This document shows positions 32,344 through 43,039 of a stretch of DNA of 64,000 bases, one piece after another. A model generated the notes under the pieces. It did not search any database. It saw only the letters and a list, made by a program, of their open reading frames with translations, and was not told the origin of the DNA. Numbering within the stretch: the first letter of the stretch is position 1; every line of letters begins with the position of its first letter. The DNA lies in IMG/VR virus record IMGVR_UViG_3300020704_000001, positions 1 through 64,000 of that record. One strand, written 5' to 3'. The DNA is from a virus. The translations under genes and the position numbers were made by a program.

Positions 32344-35300
32344 ATGGCTTTAAATTTTAATACTCAACCATATATGGATGATTTTGATCCAAGTAAAAAT
32401 TTTCATAGAATATTGTTCAAACCAGGAGTAGCGGTTCAGGCAAGGGAATTAACCCAAGCACAAACAATATTACAAAATCAAATATCAAATTTTGCTTCTA
32501 GTATTTTTTCGCAAAATACTCCAGTTTCTGGTGGAAATGTTACTACAAATTTAACTACTAATTATATTAAGTTAAATCAGACATATAACAATTCTCCAAT
32601 AAAGGCTTCAGTTTTTTTAAATAAGTTAATAACCGATTCAACTGGAACAATTTTAGCGAGAGTAATTGCAACAGAAGAAGCAACGTTTCCAGGAACTATT
32701 TCTGGCGATCCACCAACATTAATTGTTACATATATATCAGGGACAAAATTTTCTGATAATATGGGAATTTTTACAACAGATAATACAAATTTTGCTGCTT
32801 CTTCAATTGGTATTACTGGTGGCACAACATGTACTGGGTTAAGTTCTGTTGCTTCGATATCTCCAGGAGTTTTTTATGTTGTAAATGGATATAATATGTC
32901 TTCCATCGCTAATAGTGATGGATCATTTAATAAATATTCTATTGGAAATTTTGTTTCTGTATTAGAACAAACTGTCATTTTAAGCAAATATAGCAATTCT
33001 CCATCTGTTAGAGTTGGTCTAGAAATAAATGAAACAATTATTGATTATGTTAATGATTCTTCATTATTAGATCCAGCTGTTGGTGCATCAAATTTCCAAG
33101 CTCCAGGGGCTGATAGATATTCGTTATCTCTAAGTTTAACTACTTATCCTTTAGATTTAGGAAATGATGACCTTTTTATCGAATTAGTTAGAATTGATGC
33201 AGGAAATATCCTAAAGCAAGTTGATGGTACTGTATATTCTACTATTGATGATTATTTCGCAAAAAGAGATTTTGAAACAAATGGTGATTACATTGTTACC
33301 CCATTTACGTTTACTCCATCAAAAAACTCTCTTGGAGACTCAACAAAGTACGATTTAAGTATAAGTAAGGGGATTGCTTATGTTCATGGTTATCGTATCG
33401 AGAACCAATCAAATTTAGTCCTAACATCAGATAGAGCAAGAAATTATAATGCTGTAAATGTTAATGATGTATATATTGATTATGGAAGTTATTTTTTCGT
33501 TGATTCTTTAAGTGGTTTTTTTGATACAACAACCCAACCATCTATAGATTTACATTGCGTTCCATCTGCAAATATTAATTCTACGAGTGTATCTACATAT
33601 AATTCAACATTAGTTGGTGCTGGAAATATTAGAGGATTAAGCTACGTTTCAGATAATGGAAATTCAAGCACTTCTACATACATATATAAAGCATATGTTA
33701 CTGATATAACAACAAAAAATTTAATTGGCTCAGTTACGAGCGCAACATCAACTTCAATCGTAATCAATGATCCATCAAATATATTTTCAGTGACATCTAA
33801 TGCATATATTAATATGCCAATAACTATAACAAGCGGAACTGCAGCTGGAGATATAAGAAACATAACATCATACATTGTTACTGGTGGTGTAAAAACAATA
33901 TCTGTAAATGCTCCATTTACTGTAAACCCATCATCAACTTCTACCTTTACATTGTCCATGTCTAGCACTGATGTTGAATCAATTGTCCAAACAGTAGGTT
34001 CTGGGTCTTATGCATTAACTGCTAACGTGAACATTAATATCGCTTCAGGAAAAAGTGGTTCTGTAATTTCTGGAGATGCTGTTTTAGAAAATCCACAAAC
34101 TCCAGAATTAATATTTCCAATAGGGAATCCTTATGTTTCAAGTATTTCAAATTCTTCATATACATCGACAAAAAACTGGAGAAACAAGGTATTTTCTTCT
34201 GGTGGAATATTAACACTTAATATAACTTCTGGACCATTAACATTTATAGGTTCTGGAGTATTATCTGACAGCACAATTAAACAAAATTATTTTATTGTTG
34301 ATTCTACAACCAATCAACTTTTAGATATTTCTAATTCTGATGGAACTACTATTACTGTAACACCATCCAAAACACAAATAACATTTTCAAATCCATCTTT
34401 TGCAAATAAACATGTAAATATTTCAACAATAGTAAATGTCACAAGCGCTGATAGTTCTGCTGGTGGAATATTAAAAGCAAAAAATTTGATTGTTGGTAGT
34501 AATACAACAATCAGTACATCTGGACCAGATAGTGGTGGTGCTTTAAATGGAACAACTTTTGTTGATTTAACGTATGGACAAGTTTATATTCTAAACACTG
34601 GGTTATCGAGTAGTAATATCTCTTTATATGTTTCTGATGTTAAAAAAATAACAAGAATTATTGATACAAAATCTCCAACCACTTTTCCATCATTTGGGAT
34701 GCTCACATCTTCTGCATATGATGTAACTAATTTATATTCGCTTAATAATGGCCAAAAAGACTCACATTATGATCATGCAAGTATATCTTTAATTCCAGGT
34801 GCTAATTCCCCAAAAGGAAATTTATTAATCATATTTGATAGATATTCTCACTCAAGTGGTGATGGTTATTTTAGTGTTCTATCTTATTTGTCAACAACAT
34901 ATGGCGGTATTTCCACATCTCCAGAACAATATCAAAATATTCCAACATATCTATCTCAAAGCGGAAATTCTTATAGATTATCTGATTGTTTAGATTTTAG
35001 ACCAGTCAGAGCTTCTGCAAAAAGTACATTTGCTTACGAATATAATACTCCTTTGTCTTCTGATGGTGGAATATTAATACCAAATGCAACAACTCAATTC
35101 CAAAGCGCATATTCATATTATCTTCCAAGAAAAGATATATTAATTTTAAGTAAAGACAAAAGTTTTAATATTATTGAAGGTACTGCTGCAACAAATCCAA
35201 TTTTCCCACCAACACCAAATGGGGCTTTGCTTCTTGCTAAGTTATCTTTAGATGCATACACTGCGTATGTTCCAGGAGAAAACCCATCAGGAACAATTCC

Positions 35301-37674
35301 AAACCTTTCTGTTGATCCAGTACCACATAATCGTTGGGCTAAATCGGATATTACAGATCTTCAAACAAGAGTAAATAATCTTGAATATTATACTTCATTA
35401 AGCATTTTAGAACAAAACGCACAATCATTACAAGTTTCAGATGCTAATGGATTAAATAGGTTTAAAAATGGTATTTTGGTTGATGACTTTTCTTCTTATT
35501 CTACAGCAGATACAACAAATCAAGACTTTGCTGCAAATATAAACATAAGAACAAAACAATTATCTCCAATTACAGTAGTAGACAATTTTCAATTAAATAA
35601 TCCTATTGTATTAAATAGTTTGGGAACATTAACTGCTACAAATACATTTGCTGTGTCAAGTCTTGGTGGAACCAGAACAAATTTATTTACATTACCATAT
35701 ACAACTTCTAACATAATAACTCAACCATTAGCGACAAGTACAATCAGTTTAAATCCTTTTGCTGTTACAATTTATCAAGGTATTGCTTCGTTATTTCCTC
35801 CTATGGATAATTGGGTTGATACTACACAATCTCCTGCACTATTATCAAATTCTCCTGGATTGCAAATTAGTCAACAAACAAATGGAGTTAATGTTATAAA
35901 TGCTGGTGATTTTGCTATAATCCCAGGAACTATATCTTCTTCGTCTTCTTCTACCTCTACTGGTGGAATAATAAATCATGGTGCATTTAATGGTCCATTT
36001 GGATCTCAAGTCGGGTATTCTGCAACAACTACAACGACTTATACAAGCAGTTTACTTCTACAAAATATCTCAACATCTATAAATTCTTCTCCAGCATTAA
36101 ATGTTAATAATGGATATTTAAGTAATATTGCTATCTTACCATATATAAGACCTCAACAAATAGGATTTAAAGTTAAAGGTCTTTTGGTAAATACACCAGT
36201 ATCAACATGGTTTGATGGGGTTAATATTGATAAATACATTTCTTCTCCAAATACAATAGAATTAACTGGAGTAACTGGAACTTTTAATGAAGGAGATGTT
36301 GTTGGTTTTTACATCTTAAACGTATTTAATCCAACAGCAAGGGTTGAAGGAACATATGTTTATCCAGGAACATCTAATGTTAGGTTGTATGTAACAAATT
36401 TAATCGGTGCTCCTACATATACAACAACAAATGTAATTCAAAATGCAAATTTTGACGCCAATGGTAATTACTCAGGAACTACTGCCAGTGGAAGTGTAAA
36501 TTCTGGTGTTACTCCTTTATTAACTTCTGGACAAGTAACTTCGGTTGGTGGTTCTTATACACTTTCTGGTGGAGGAACTACATATATGATTTATGCTGTA
36601 CAAGACCCAAATGAATGGTGTTCTTTTATGAATCAATATGCAGTATGGCAGGATTTAAATTCTTCTGTTTCAACTTGGAATTCTCCACTATTCTATCAAA
36701 CATTATCTGCTGGTTTATATACATACACATTAGCTGTTGATAATACTGCAACAATATATTTGGATGGTTCCGCAATTACAACATATTCTGGATTTACAAC
36801 TCCAGTTACTGGGATAATGACAGTCGCAACAACTGGCAGCCATTCAATTTCTTGGAGCGCAACAAATACTGGCGGTCCAGCAGGGTTTGCACTCTCTATT
36901 AAAGACTCTTCTGGAAACGAAGTATTTAATTCTAGAACACCACCAAACGCAAGTTATAATAATGTAGCACAGGAACTGGTAATGCCACAGGGTGGTGCTT
37001 GGTTCTCTGGCGCCACAGCAATTGCATTAGATCAAAATTGTTCAAGTATTCCAAACTTTTATGTTGGAGCAACAATAAATATTACATCTACATATGTGTA
37101 TTCTTACACACTACAAACTGCAACATATGTTCCACCACCTCCTCCTCCAAGCGGTGGTGGTGGTGGCGGTGGTGGCGGTGGTTCTATAATTTGTACAAAA
37201 TTATTTGAACTTGGATTACTTGACTGGAGTATTTATGAAGCTGATGAGGCTTTTGGTAAAATGATCAAAGAAAATAATCCAGAAATTTATGAAGGATATA
37301 TTCGTTGGGCATCTATTGTTGTTGATTGGATGAACGGTTCAGGTCCAGATATTATGTTCTGGATCAAAGATGATGTTCAAAGAAAAAATAAACAAAAAGA
37401 AATGGTAACAAAATGGACACAAAGAATTGCAACTCCATGGGCTGAGCATATGGCATACAAAATGGGTGTTCTTGAAATGGATAATAAAGTTGGAAAATTT
37501 ATTATGTCTGTTGGATTCCCAATTTGTAAAATTGCAAATGTATTAATAAATAAGAATAAGAAACCAAACATAATAATTGGCTATAGTATGTGGGCTTTAT
37601 TTTCGGTTTTGTATTCAATTAGTACAATTTTCAAAAAAGAAACTAAACAATCGGTGGAAGTAAATGTCATATAA
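32344..37674 (+). CDS. Giant DUF4815 virion structural protein (1776 aa)
   Basis: The N-terminus YMDDFDPSKNFHRILFKPGV, followed by AVQARELTQAQTILQNQIS, is the DUF4815 signature, found in large baseplate- or fiber-linked proteins of marine T4-like phages. The middle is a long beta-rich array. Near 1480-1590 lies a lectin- or PA14-like region (TYTLAVDNTATIYLDGSAIT). A poly-Pro/poly-Gly hinge (about 1590-1610) follows. The last 165 residues form a distinct helical domain that starts SIICTKLFELGLLDWSIYEA, also known as an end module of tail-tip proteins. A hydrophobic stretch lies near the C-terminus (IIIGYSMWALFSVLYSIST). The start of the next gene overlaps its end. Confidence 0.8.
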   Translation: MALNFNTQPYMDDFDPSKNFHRILFKPGVAVQARELTQAQTILQNQISNFASSIFSQNTPVSGGNVTTNLTTNYIKLNQTYNNSPIKASVFLNKLITDSTGTILARVIATEEATFPGTISGDPPTLIVTYISGTKFSDNMGIFTTDNTNFAASSIGITGGTTCTGLSSVASISPGVFYVVNGYNMSSIANSDGSFNKYSIGNFVSVLEQTVILSKYSNSPSVRVGLEINETIIDYVNDSSLLDPAVGASNFQAPGADRYSLSLSLTTYPLDLGNDDLFIELVRIDAGNILKQVDGTVYSTIDDYFAKRDFETNGDYIVTPFTFTPSKNSLGDSTKYDLSISKGIAYVHGYRIENQSNLVLTSDRARNYNAVNVNDVYIDYGSYFFVDSLSGFFDTTTQPSIDLHCVPSANINSTSVSTYNSTLVGAGNIRGLSYVSDNGNSSTSTYIYKAYVTDITTKNLIGSVTSATSTSIVINDPSNIFSVTSNAYINMPITITSGTAAGDIRNITSYIVTGGVKTISVNAPFTVNPSSTSTFTLSMSSTDVESIVQTVGSGSYALTANVNINIASGKSGSVISGDAVLENPQTPELIFPIGNPYVSSISNSSYTSTKNWRNKVFSSGGILTLNITSGPLTFIGSGVLSDSTIKQNYFIVDSTTNQLLDISNSDGTTITVTPSKTQITFSNPSFANKHVNISTIVNVTSADSSAGGILKAKNLIVGSNTTISTSGPDSGGALNGTTFVDLTYGQVYILNTGLSSSNISLYVSDVKKITRIIDTKSPTTFPSFGMLTSSAYDVTNLYSLNNGQKDSHYDHASISLIPGANSPKGNLLIIFDRYSHSSGDGYFSVLSYLSTTYGGISTSPEQYQNIPTYLSQSGNSYRLSDCLDFRPVRASAKSTFAYEYNTPLSSDGGILIPNATTQFQSAYSYYLPRKDILILSKDKSFNIIEGTAATNPIFPPTPNGALLLAKLSLDAYTAYVPGENPSGTIPNLSVDPVPHNRWAKSDITDLQTRVNNLEYYTSLSILEQNAQSLQVSDANGLNRFKNGILVDDFSSYSTADTTNQDFAANINIRTKQLSPITVVDNFQLNNPIVLNSLGTLTATNTFAVSSLGGTRTNLFTLPYTTSNIITQPLATSTISLNPFAVTIYQGIASLFPPMDNWVDTTQSPALLSNSPGLQISQQTNGVNVINAGDFAIIPGTISSSSSSTSTGGIINHGAFNGPFGSQVGYSATTTTTYTSSLLLQNISTSINSSPALNVNNGYLSNIAILPYIRPQQIGFKVKGLLVNTPVSTWFDGVNIDKYISSPNTIELTGVTGTFNEGDVVGFYILNVFNPTARVEGTYVYPGTSNVRLYVTNLIGAPTYTTTNVIQNANFDANGNYSGTTASGSVNSGVTPLLTSGQVTSVGGSYTLSGGGTTYMIYAVQDPNEWCSFMNQYAVWQDLNSSVSTWNSPLFYQTLSAGLYTYTLAVDNTATIYLDGSAITTYSGFTTPVTGIMTVATTGSHSISWSATNTGGPAGFALSIKDSSGNEVFNSRTPPNASYNNVAQELVMPQGGAWFSGATAIALDQNCSSIPNFYVGATINITSTYVYSYTLQTATYVPPPPPPSGGGGGGGGGGSIICTKLFELGLLDWSIYEADEAFGKMIKENNPEIYEGYIRWASIVVDWMNGSGPDIMFWIKDDVQRKNKQKEMVTKWTQRIATPWAEHMAYKMGVLEMDNKVGKFIMSVGFPICKIANVLINKNKKPNIIIGYSMWALFSVLYSISTIFKKETKQSVEVNVI

Positions 37675-39835
37675 TTATAATACATCTCAGACACAAATTC
37701 TTTCAAGTATATTTACTGATACTGCAAAGATTATTTCTTATGATGCTACAAATAAAATTGCATATTTAGATACTCCTGTCCATGTTTCTTTAGGGTATAA
37801 TGCTGCAATGGGCACAATTACTTCTCATTATAATTTAATTGGTAGTATAACAAATGTTGCCCAAGCTATTTCTTCAGGAACATCTCTTCCAGCATTATCA
37901 ACAGATGAGAATGGAAATTTTGTTGGGATATTTAATGTCCCTTCATCAAAATTCCAAACTGGCACAAAAGTTTTTAGGGTTGATAATAGGACAGTAACTA
38001 CTGATCCAACAACTTCAACTTGTTATGCAGAAGCGTCTTTTACTGCTTCAGGTTTATCGGCTCAATCAAATCAAGCAAACTTTTCTCCTTCTGTTGATTC
38101 AAGTTCAATGAAGTTTACTTCAGTTGCACAAGCTTCACAAACCTTAGTGAATACACTAACAACATATACACCATATGATCCTATAGCTCAATCATTCATA
38201 ATTGATTCAACAAATTATCCTAATGGTGTGTATTTAAAATCAATAAAAGTGTTTTTCTGTACAAAACCTTCTTCTAATATCCCAGTAACTCTGTCTATTG
38301 TTCCAACAGTAAATGGAACACCAAATGGAAGCGCATTAGATTATTCTACCGTAACTTTATCTACAGCACAAGTAAATAATCCAACACCTAATCCACATTA
38401 TCTTGATCCAACAACTTATACAGAGTTTATGTTTCATGCTCCTGTATATATTCAGTCTGGTGTTTTATACGCTTTTGTATTAAAAGCTAACTCTCCAGAT
38501 TATACTGTATATTTGGCTCAACAAAATTCTACTGCAATTCCATCAACAGCTAAACCTTTACCAACAAGTGCAAATCCAACTACTCCAACAAAAGTTGGAG
38601 CTGCGCCATATGTTGGGGCTTTATTTGAATCTCAAAATTCAATTACATGGTCTGCTGATCAAACAAAAGATTTAATGTTTATAATTGATCAATGCGTTTT
38701 TGATACATCTAAAACACCACAAATTAATTTTAATGTTGTACAAGGTCTTCCATTTAGAAAATTAGGAAAAGATGACATTCAACATAAATTAGATGCAAAT
38801 AATGTTTCTAATTTAATAGGCAATTTTTCTGGCAGTTTACGTTCTGATGCGTTTAATATAACAACCACAGATTTTGTTCCAACATCAACTTCAATTGGAT
38901 ATAATTACACTGCAACACTTGCAAATGGTAATGTTCCTGATGGACCATATGGAATCTCTCCAGGAAAATTTGGGTGTCCAACACCATCAAATATCCAATT
39001 AAATGATGGTAAAGGTGAAAGAATTTTATTGGCAGCATCGAACTCATCATTCTCTCTTTCTGCTACATTAACTTCTTCTGATCCTAATGTTAGCCCAATA
39101 GTTTCTGATGATGGTATATCTTTATTTAATTTGAGATATATGATTAATAATATGGGAATACAAAATAATGTTATTGCTATTGCAAATACCGGATATGGAT
39201 ACAATGTGAATGCATTTTCTGTAACAGTAAGTTCTCCTGATATTGGATCAGATATTGCTGTTCTTTCTGCTAATCTTTCAAGTAATGGTACAATTTCTAC
39301 AATTTATTCTGTATATCCTGGTTCTGGATATTTGACAACACCAACAATCTACATTAATGGAACAAATACATATCCAGCTATTGTTACTGTTTCAGGAGAA
39401 ACAAGTCCTCATGGCGGAAATTCTTATGCAAAATATTTTACTAAAAAAGTAATCTTGACTGCTGGGAATGATTCTGGAGATTTAAGAGTATATTATACTG
39501 CATATAAACCAATAGGAACTGGTGTTTATATTTATTATAAAATATTAAGCAGTAGTGATTCTCAAACATTTGATTCTGGAAATTGGCAATTAATGACACA
39601 ATTAACAGGAACAACTTATTCTACATCACAATCTGATTTAATTGAATTTGAATGTGCTCCAGGAGTTAATGGGATAGCGTATAATTCTATTTCATACACA
39701 AATACTAGTGGAACAAATTATACATCATTCATACAATTCGCCATTAAAGTGGTTTTAGCTTCTTCAGATAACACAAATGTTCCTTTCTTATCTGATATCA
39801 GAGCATTAGCATTGCCATCTGGAACAGGAATCTAA
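37664..39835 (+). CDS. Large virion structural protein, partner of the DUF4815 protein (723 aa)
   Basis: The sequence YDPIAQSFIIDSTNYPNGVY, LKSIKVFFCTKPSSNIPVTL and QNSITWSADQTKDLMFIIDQ is the pattern that forms the C-terminal half of many cyanophage structural proteins whose N-terminal half is DUF4815. Here the two halves are on separate genes. Near 510-560 there are GYGYNVN and GSGYLTTPTIYING units. The start overlaps the upstream gene by 11 bases. It is likely part of the outer baseplate where fibers attach. Confidence 0.7.
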   Translation: MSYNYNTSQTQILSSIFTDTAKIISYDATNKIAYLDTPVHVSLGYNAAMGTITSHYNLIGSITNVAQAISSGTSLPALSTDENGNFVGIFNVPSSKFQTGTKVFRVDNRTVTTDPTTSTCYAEASFTASGLSAQSNQANFSPSVDSSSMKFTSVAQASQTLVNTLTTYTPYDPIAQSFIIDSTNYPNGVYLKSIKVFFCTKPSSNIPVTLSIVPTVNGTPNGSALDYSTVTLSTAQVNNPTPNPHYLDPTTYTEFMFHAPVYIQSGVLYAFVLKANSPDYTVYLAQQNSTAIPSTAKPLPTSANPTTPTKVGAAPYVGALFESQNSITWSADQTKDLMFIIDQCVFDTSKTPQINFNVVQGLPFRKLGKDDIQHKLDANNVSNLIGNFSGSLRSDAFNITTTDFVPTSTSIGYNYTATLANGNVPDGPYGISPGKFGCPTPSNIQLNDGKGERILLAASNSSFSLSATLTSSDPNVSPIVSDDGISLFNLRYMINNMGIQNNVIAIANTGYGYNVNAFSVTVSSPDIGSDIAVLSANLSSNGTISTIYSVYPGSGYLTTPTIYINGTNTYPAIVTVSGETSPHGGNSYAKYFTKKVILTAGNDSGDLRVYYTAYKPIGTGVYIYYKILSSSDSQTFDSGNWQLMTQLTGTTYSTSQSDLIEFECAPGVNGIAYNSISYTNTSGTNYTSFIQFAIKVVLASSDNTNVPFLSDIRALALPSGTGI

Positions 39836-39836
39836 T

Positions 39837-40064
39837 ATGTATGTAAAAGTTACTGGAACTAATTTTGTCAGAGATATAAATTCTATGGCAATTATTAATA
39901 CAGATAATAATGAAAAGAATGAATACTATTCAAAACAAAAACTATTAAGTACCCAAAAACAAGAACTAAATAATATTAGATCTGAAATTGACGAAATGAA
40001 AAGTGATGTTTCTGACATAAAACAATTATTGCTACAATTAATGGACAAAGGTTCTCATGGCTAA
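39837..40064 (+). CDS. Small coiled-coil protein of the baseplate-fiber region (75 aa)
   Basis: The N-terminus (VKVTGTNFVRDINSMAIINT) is conserved in small marine phage proteins. Residues 30-70 form a heptad-type coiled coil (KQKLLSTQKQELNNIRSEID). It begins one base after the previous stop and overlaps the fiber gene by eight bases. A linker or fiber assembly role is plausible. Confidence 0.65.
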   Translation: MYVKVTGTNFVRDINSMAIINTDNNEKNEYYSKQKLLSTQKQELNNIRSEIDEMKSDVSDIKQLLLQLMDKGSHG

Positions 40065-42969
40065 TACAGTTTCTTTATTAAATTACGCTAACACATTTGG
40101 TGATTGGGTTGTTACTACAAATGCATTAGGACTAGAGAATAATACTTTAGCAATTGGTAATTATCGCAAAGCAGCAGGAACATTATATTTAGAGAATGGT
40201 TCTTTAGCTCTCCAGTCTAATGGTAATGTAATTTTTGCTCAACAATTAGCAGTCCAAGGATTTGGATCTTCTCTTTATGTTCAAAATAATGCTGCTGTTG
40301 GCGGTCAAGTATATTTTACAAATACAGCATTATCGTTAACTGCTTCTGGACAAATTTTAGCTAGTGGTCCTGGAACTGGATTGATTGTTGCAAATAATTC
40401 TATATTATCTGGAAATATTAGCATAGCGGGTACAACTGTTGCTGTAGGAAACGTTAGTTTTGCAAATAATTTAGTCGTATCAAAAACAACAAATACAAAC
40501 TTTTTAAATGTATTTACAAACGCTTTTATTGGTAATAGTGCTGCAATAACAAATGGAACATACACAAATACACTTTTAGCGGCAACAAGTGTTACTACAC
40601 CAACAGTATATTCAACAACAATTTTTGCTAATACAGTGCAAGCGTATTTAAGCGTTAATACAGCTTCTGTTAATACAATTTCTCTTTCAGCTAATTCTTC
40701 TATTCTTGGCAATATTCAAGCTAATTCTTGTATAATTAATACTATTCAAGCTAATACATCGATTAATACTGCAAGCATTACTACTTCTTCGTCAATATCA
40801 ACTCCAAGGATTTCTATAAGCTCCACTATTGATGCTAATAATGCATCAGCCTATTTTGGCTCAGTACAATCTGGCCAATTTACTGTAAATGGAAATTTTG
40901 TTATCTTGGGCGCAACAGTATACAATACTAATACTTTTACATTAAGCGCAAATGCAACTACAGCAGTTACAAGTGCTTTTATTGTGAATCGAGGAATAAC
41001 TGGACAAGCTGCAGCACTTAGATGGAATGAACCAAGTAAATATTGGGACATGTTAGATGTTTCTTCTGGTTCGTATTATAAAGTATTAACATCAAATTCC
41101 ATTTCAGATTCTATTACAAGTTCAAGCACAACAAATATTGCTTCTTCAAATGCTGTTTATGTTTTAAATAATACTGTATCATCTAATATTTCTTCATTAT
41201 TTAGTTTAGTATCTACAGTTTATTCTTCAGCAAACTCTGGTATAAAATATATAAATGGAACTTCCGGTTCAGCAATACCATCATCAGGTGTTGTATCATT
41301 TTTAAGTACAAATGGTATAACTGCTACAAGTTCTAGTAACACCATAACATTTAATACCCCTCAAGACATTAGATCTACTGCTTCTCCAACATTTAATTCT
41401 TTAGTATTAACAAATGCTCTTCCAATAGCGTATGGTGGTACTGGTGCAACAAGTTCTTCTGGTGCATTAACAAATCTTCTTCCTGCGTTCACAACTGCTG
41501 GTTATGTTTTGGCGAGTGGCGGTCCAGGAAACTATTATTGGGCAGCTGGCGGAACTGGTGGTGGTGGTAGTGGTAGTGGTACGACTCCAGGAACAACTAT
41601 AAATTCGTCAAGGTTAAGTTATACTGCAGCAAATAGTGTGACACAAGTTTGGACAACACCAGCATTTACAAATACGACACAAGTTAGATCATATATTAAT
41701 GGCGTTCGTCAATTTGAATCGGAATATTCATTAAATCAATCAGCAAATACAATAACATTTTCAGTAGCACCAACTGCTGGTGATTCTATTCTTATTGAAG
41801 TTGATGGGTATTATGTGAGTCCATACTATGCAAATAATATTGCTTTCACAGTTAATAGTTCAATTTCTCCAACAGCAAATACGATCCAATTGGCTATTGA
41901 CCAATTAGTTTCTGTTGCAGCACCAAAAATTTCTCCACAACTTATTGGTACTCCATTAGCTGTTACTGCTCCAGTTGGAGTTAGTAATACAATGATTGCA
42001 ACAACTGGATTCGTATATAATGTATTAAATAATTCAAGTACTGCATTTTTAGGGACATATTTAAATTCTCAGATGCAAGGAACTTTGGCAATAGGAAATG
42101 GTGGTACAGGAACAACTACAGGGACTGGCTCTGGAAATGTTGTATTAAGTACAAGTCCAACTCTTGTGACACCAATTTTAGGGACTCCACAATCTGGAAA
42201 CTTCTCAACTGGAACTTTTACTTGGCCCACATTCAATCAGAATACTACTGGTACTGCTTCTAATATAACATCATATCCATTAAATCAATCAGTTTCTACT
42301 ACAGGCGCTCCAACCTTTGCTAATATTAAAACATCTGACGGAACTTCAACACAATTTGGGGGTTCGGCTACAACTGGGTTTTATATGGATGCCACAAATG
42401 CAGCCATTAGAACAACCTCTGCTGGTAATATCTATATGCAAAATGCTGGTGGAACATCTACTTATGGAACGTTCAATTCGGCAGGATTTAATGGAAACTT
42501 AAATGGTACTTGGTCTCAGCTTCCAGCTGGAACAACAACAAATTTTTACCAAGCAGCTGCACCGACAGGTTGGACACAACGCACAGATTTAAATGACTTT
42601 ATGATGTATATAGTTTCAGGAGCAGGTGGTGGATCAGGTGGTGTGCATTCTCCAATTACTAATAGTGTCGTTCCTGCGCATACACACTCCTTTTCAACTG
42701 GTGCGCCTTCAAACGATCATACCCATTCTGATAATGGTCACACACATAACTACGACCATGGTATGCAACAAACAGTTAACCTTTTTAATGGAGGGTCTTA
42801 TCAAGGGTTTCCTGTAGGACCTGTTGGAACATATACTACAGCCACAGGTTATGCGTCTTTAACTGGACAATCCGCTACTCACACGCATTCAGGTTCAACA
42901 GATAATGGCTCTAGCCAGACTAATTGGTCACCAAAATATTTATCTAATATAATGTGTACCAAAAGTTAA
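40057..42969 (+). CDS. Tail fiber with HxH-type collar end (970 aa)
   Basis: This is a long, Ala/Asn/Thr/Ser-rich protein with repeated short beta-strands, typical of a fiber shaft. Residues 545-600 resemble a knob (TQVRSYINGVRQFE, AGDSILIEVDGYY). A module GNGGTGTTTGTGSGNVVLST leads to a C-terminal head with many H-x-H motifs (HTHSFSTG, NDHTHSDNGHTHN, THTHSGSTDNGSSQ), like the metal-binding tip of T4 gp12. The last 100 residues are shared with the next fiber gene. It probably binds the host receptor. Confidence 0.75.
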   Translation: MANTVSLLNYANTFGDWVVTTNALGLENNTLAIGNYRKAAGTLYLENGSLALQSNGNVIFAQQLAVQGFGSSLYVQNNAAVGGQVYFTNTALSLTASGQILASGPGTGLIVANNSILSGNISIAGTTVAVGNVSFANNLVVSKTTNTNFLNVFTNAFIGNSAAITNGTYTNTLLAATSVTTPTVYSTTIFANTVQAYLSVNTASVNTISLSANSSILGNIQANSCIINTIQANTSINTASITTSSSISTPRISISSTIDANNASAYFGSVQSGQFTVNGNFVILGATVYNTNTFTLSANATTAVTSAFIVNRGITGQAAALRWNEPSKYWDMLDVSSGSYYKVLTSNSISDSITSSSTTNIASSNAVYVLNNTVSSNISSLFSLVSTVYSSANSGIKYINGTSGSAIPSSGVVSFLSTNGITATSSSNTITFNTPQDIRSTASPTFNSLVLTNALPIAYGGTGATSSSGALTNLLPAFTTAGYVLASGGPGNYYWAAGGTGGGGSGSGTTPGTTINSSRLSYTAANSVTQVWTTPAFTNTTQVRSYINGVRQFESEYSLNQSANTITFSVAPTAGDSILIEVDGYYVSPYYANNIAFTVNSSISPTANTIQLAIDQLVSVAAPKISPQLIGTPLAVTAPVGVSNTMIATTGFVYNVLNNSSTAFLGTYLNSQMQGTLAIGNGGTGTTTGTGSGNVVLSTSPTLVTPILGTPQSGNFSTGTFTWPTFNQNTTGTASNITSYPLNQSVSTTGAPTFANIKTSDGTSTQFGGSATTGFYMDATNAAIRTTSAGNIYMQNAGGTSTYGTFNSAGFNGNLNGTWSQLPAGTTTNFYQAAAPTGWTQRTDLNDFMMYIVSGAGGGSGGVHSPITNSVVPAHTHSFSTGAPSNDHTHSDNGHTHNYDHGMQQTVNLFNGGSYQGFPVGPVGTYTTATGYASLTGQSATHTHSGSTDNGSSQTNWSPKYLSNIMCTKS

Positions 42970-43039
42970 TTGATTATTTTATAACATATAATAAACAGCG
43001 AATGTATTAATTATTTAAAACGCTTAATAGGATCACTTA

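Noticed and set aside
40305-40712. Minus-strand frame of 135 codons inside the large fiber gene
   Set aside because: It is a shadow of repetitive fiber codons with Val/Ala-rich translation and no start signals. The same applies to the long minus-strand frames at 33642-33968 and 44807-45067.
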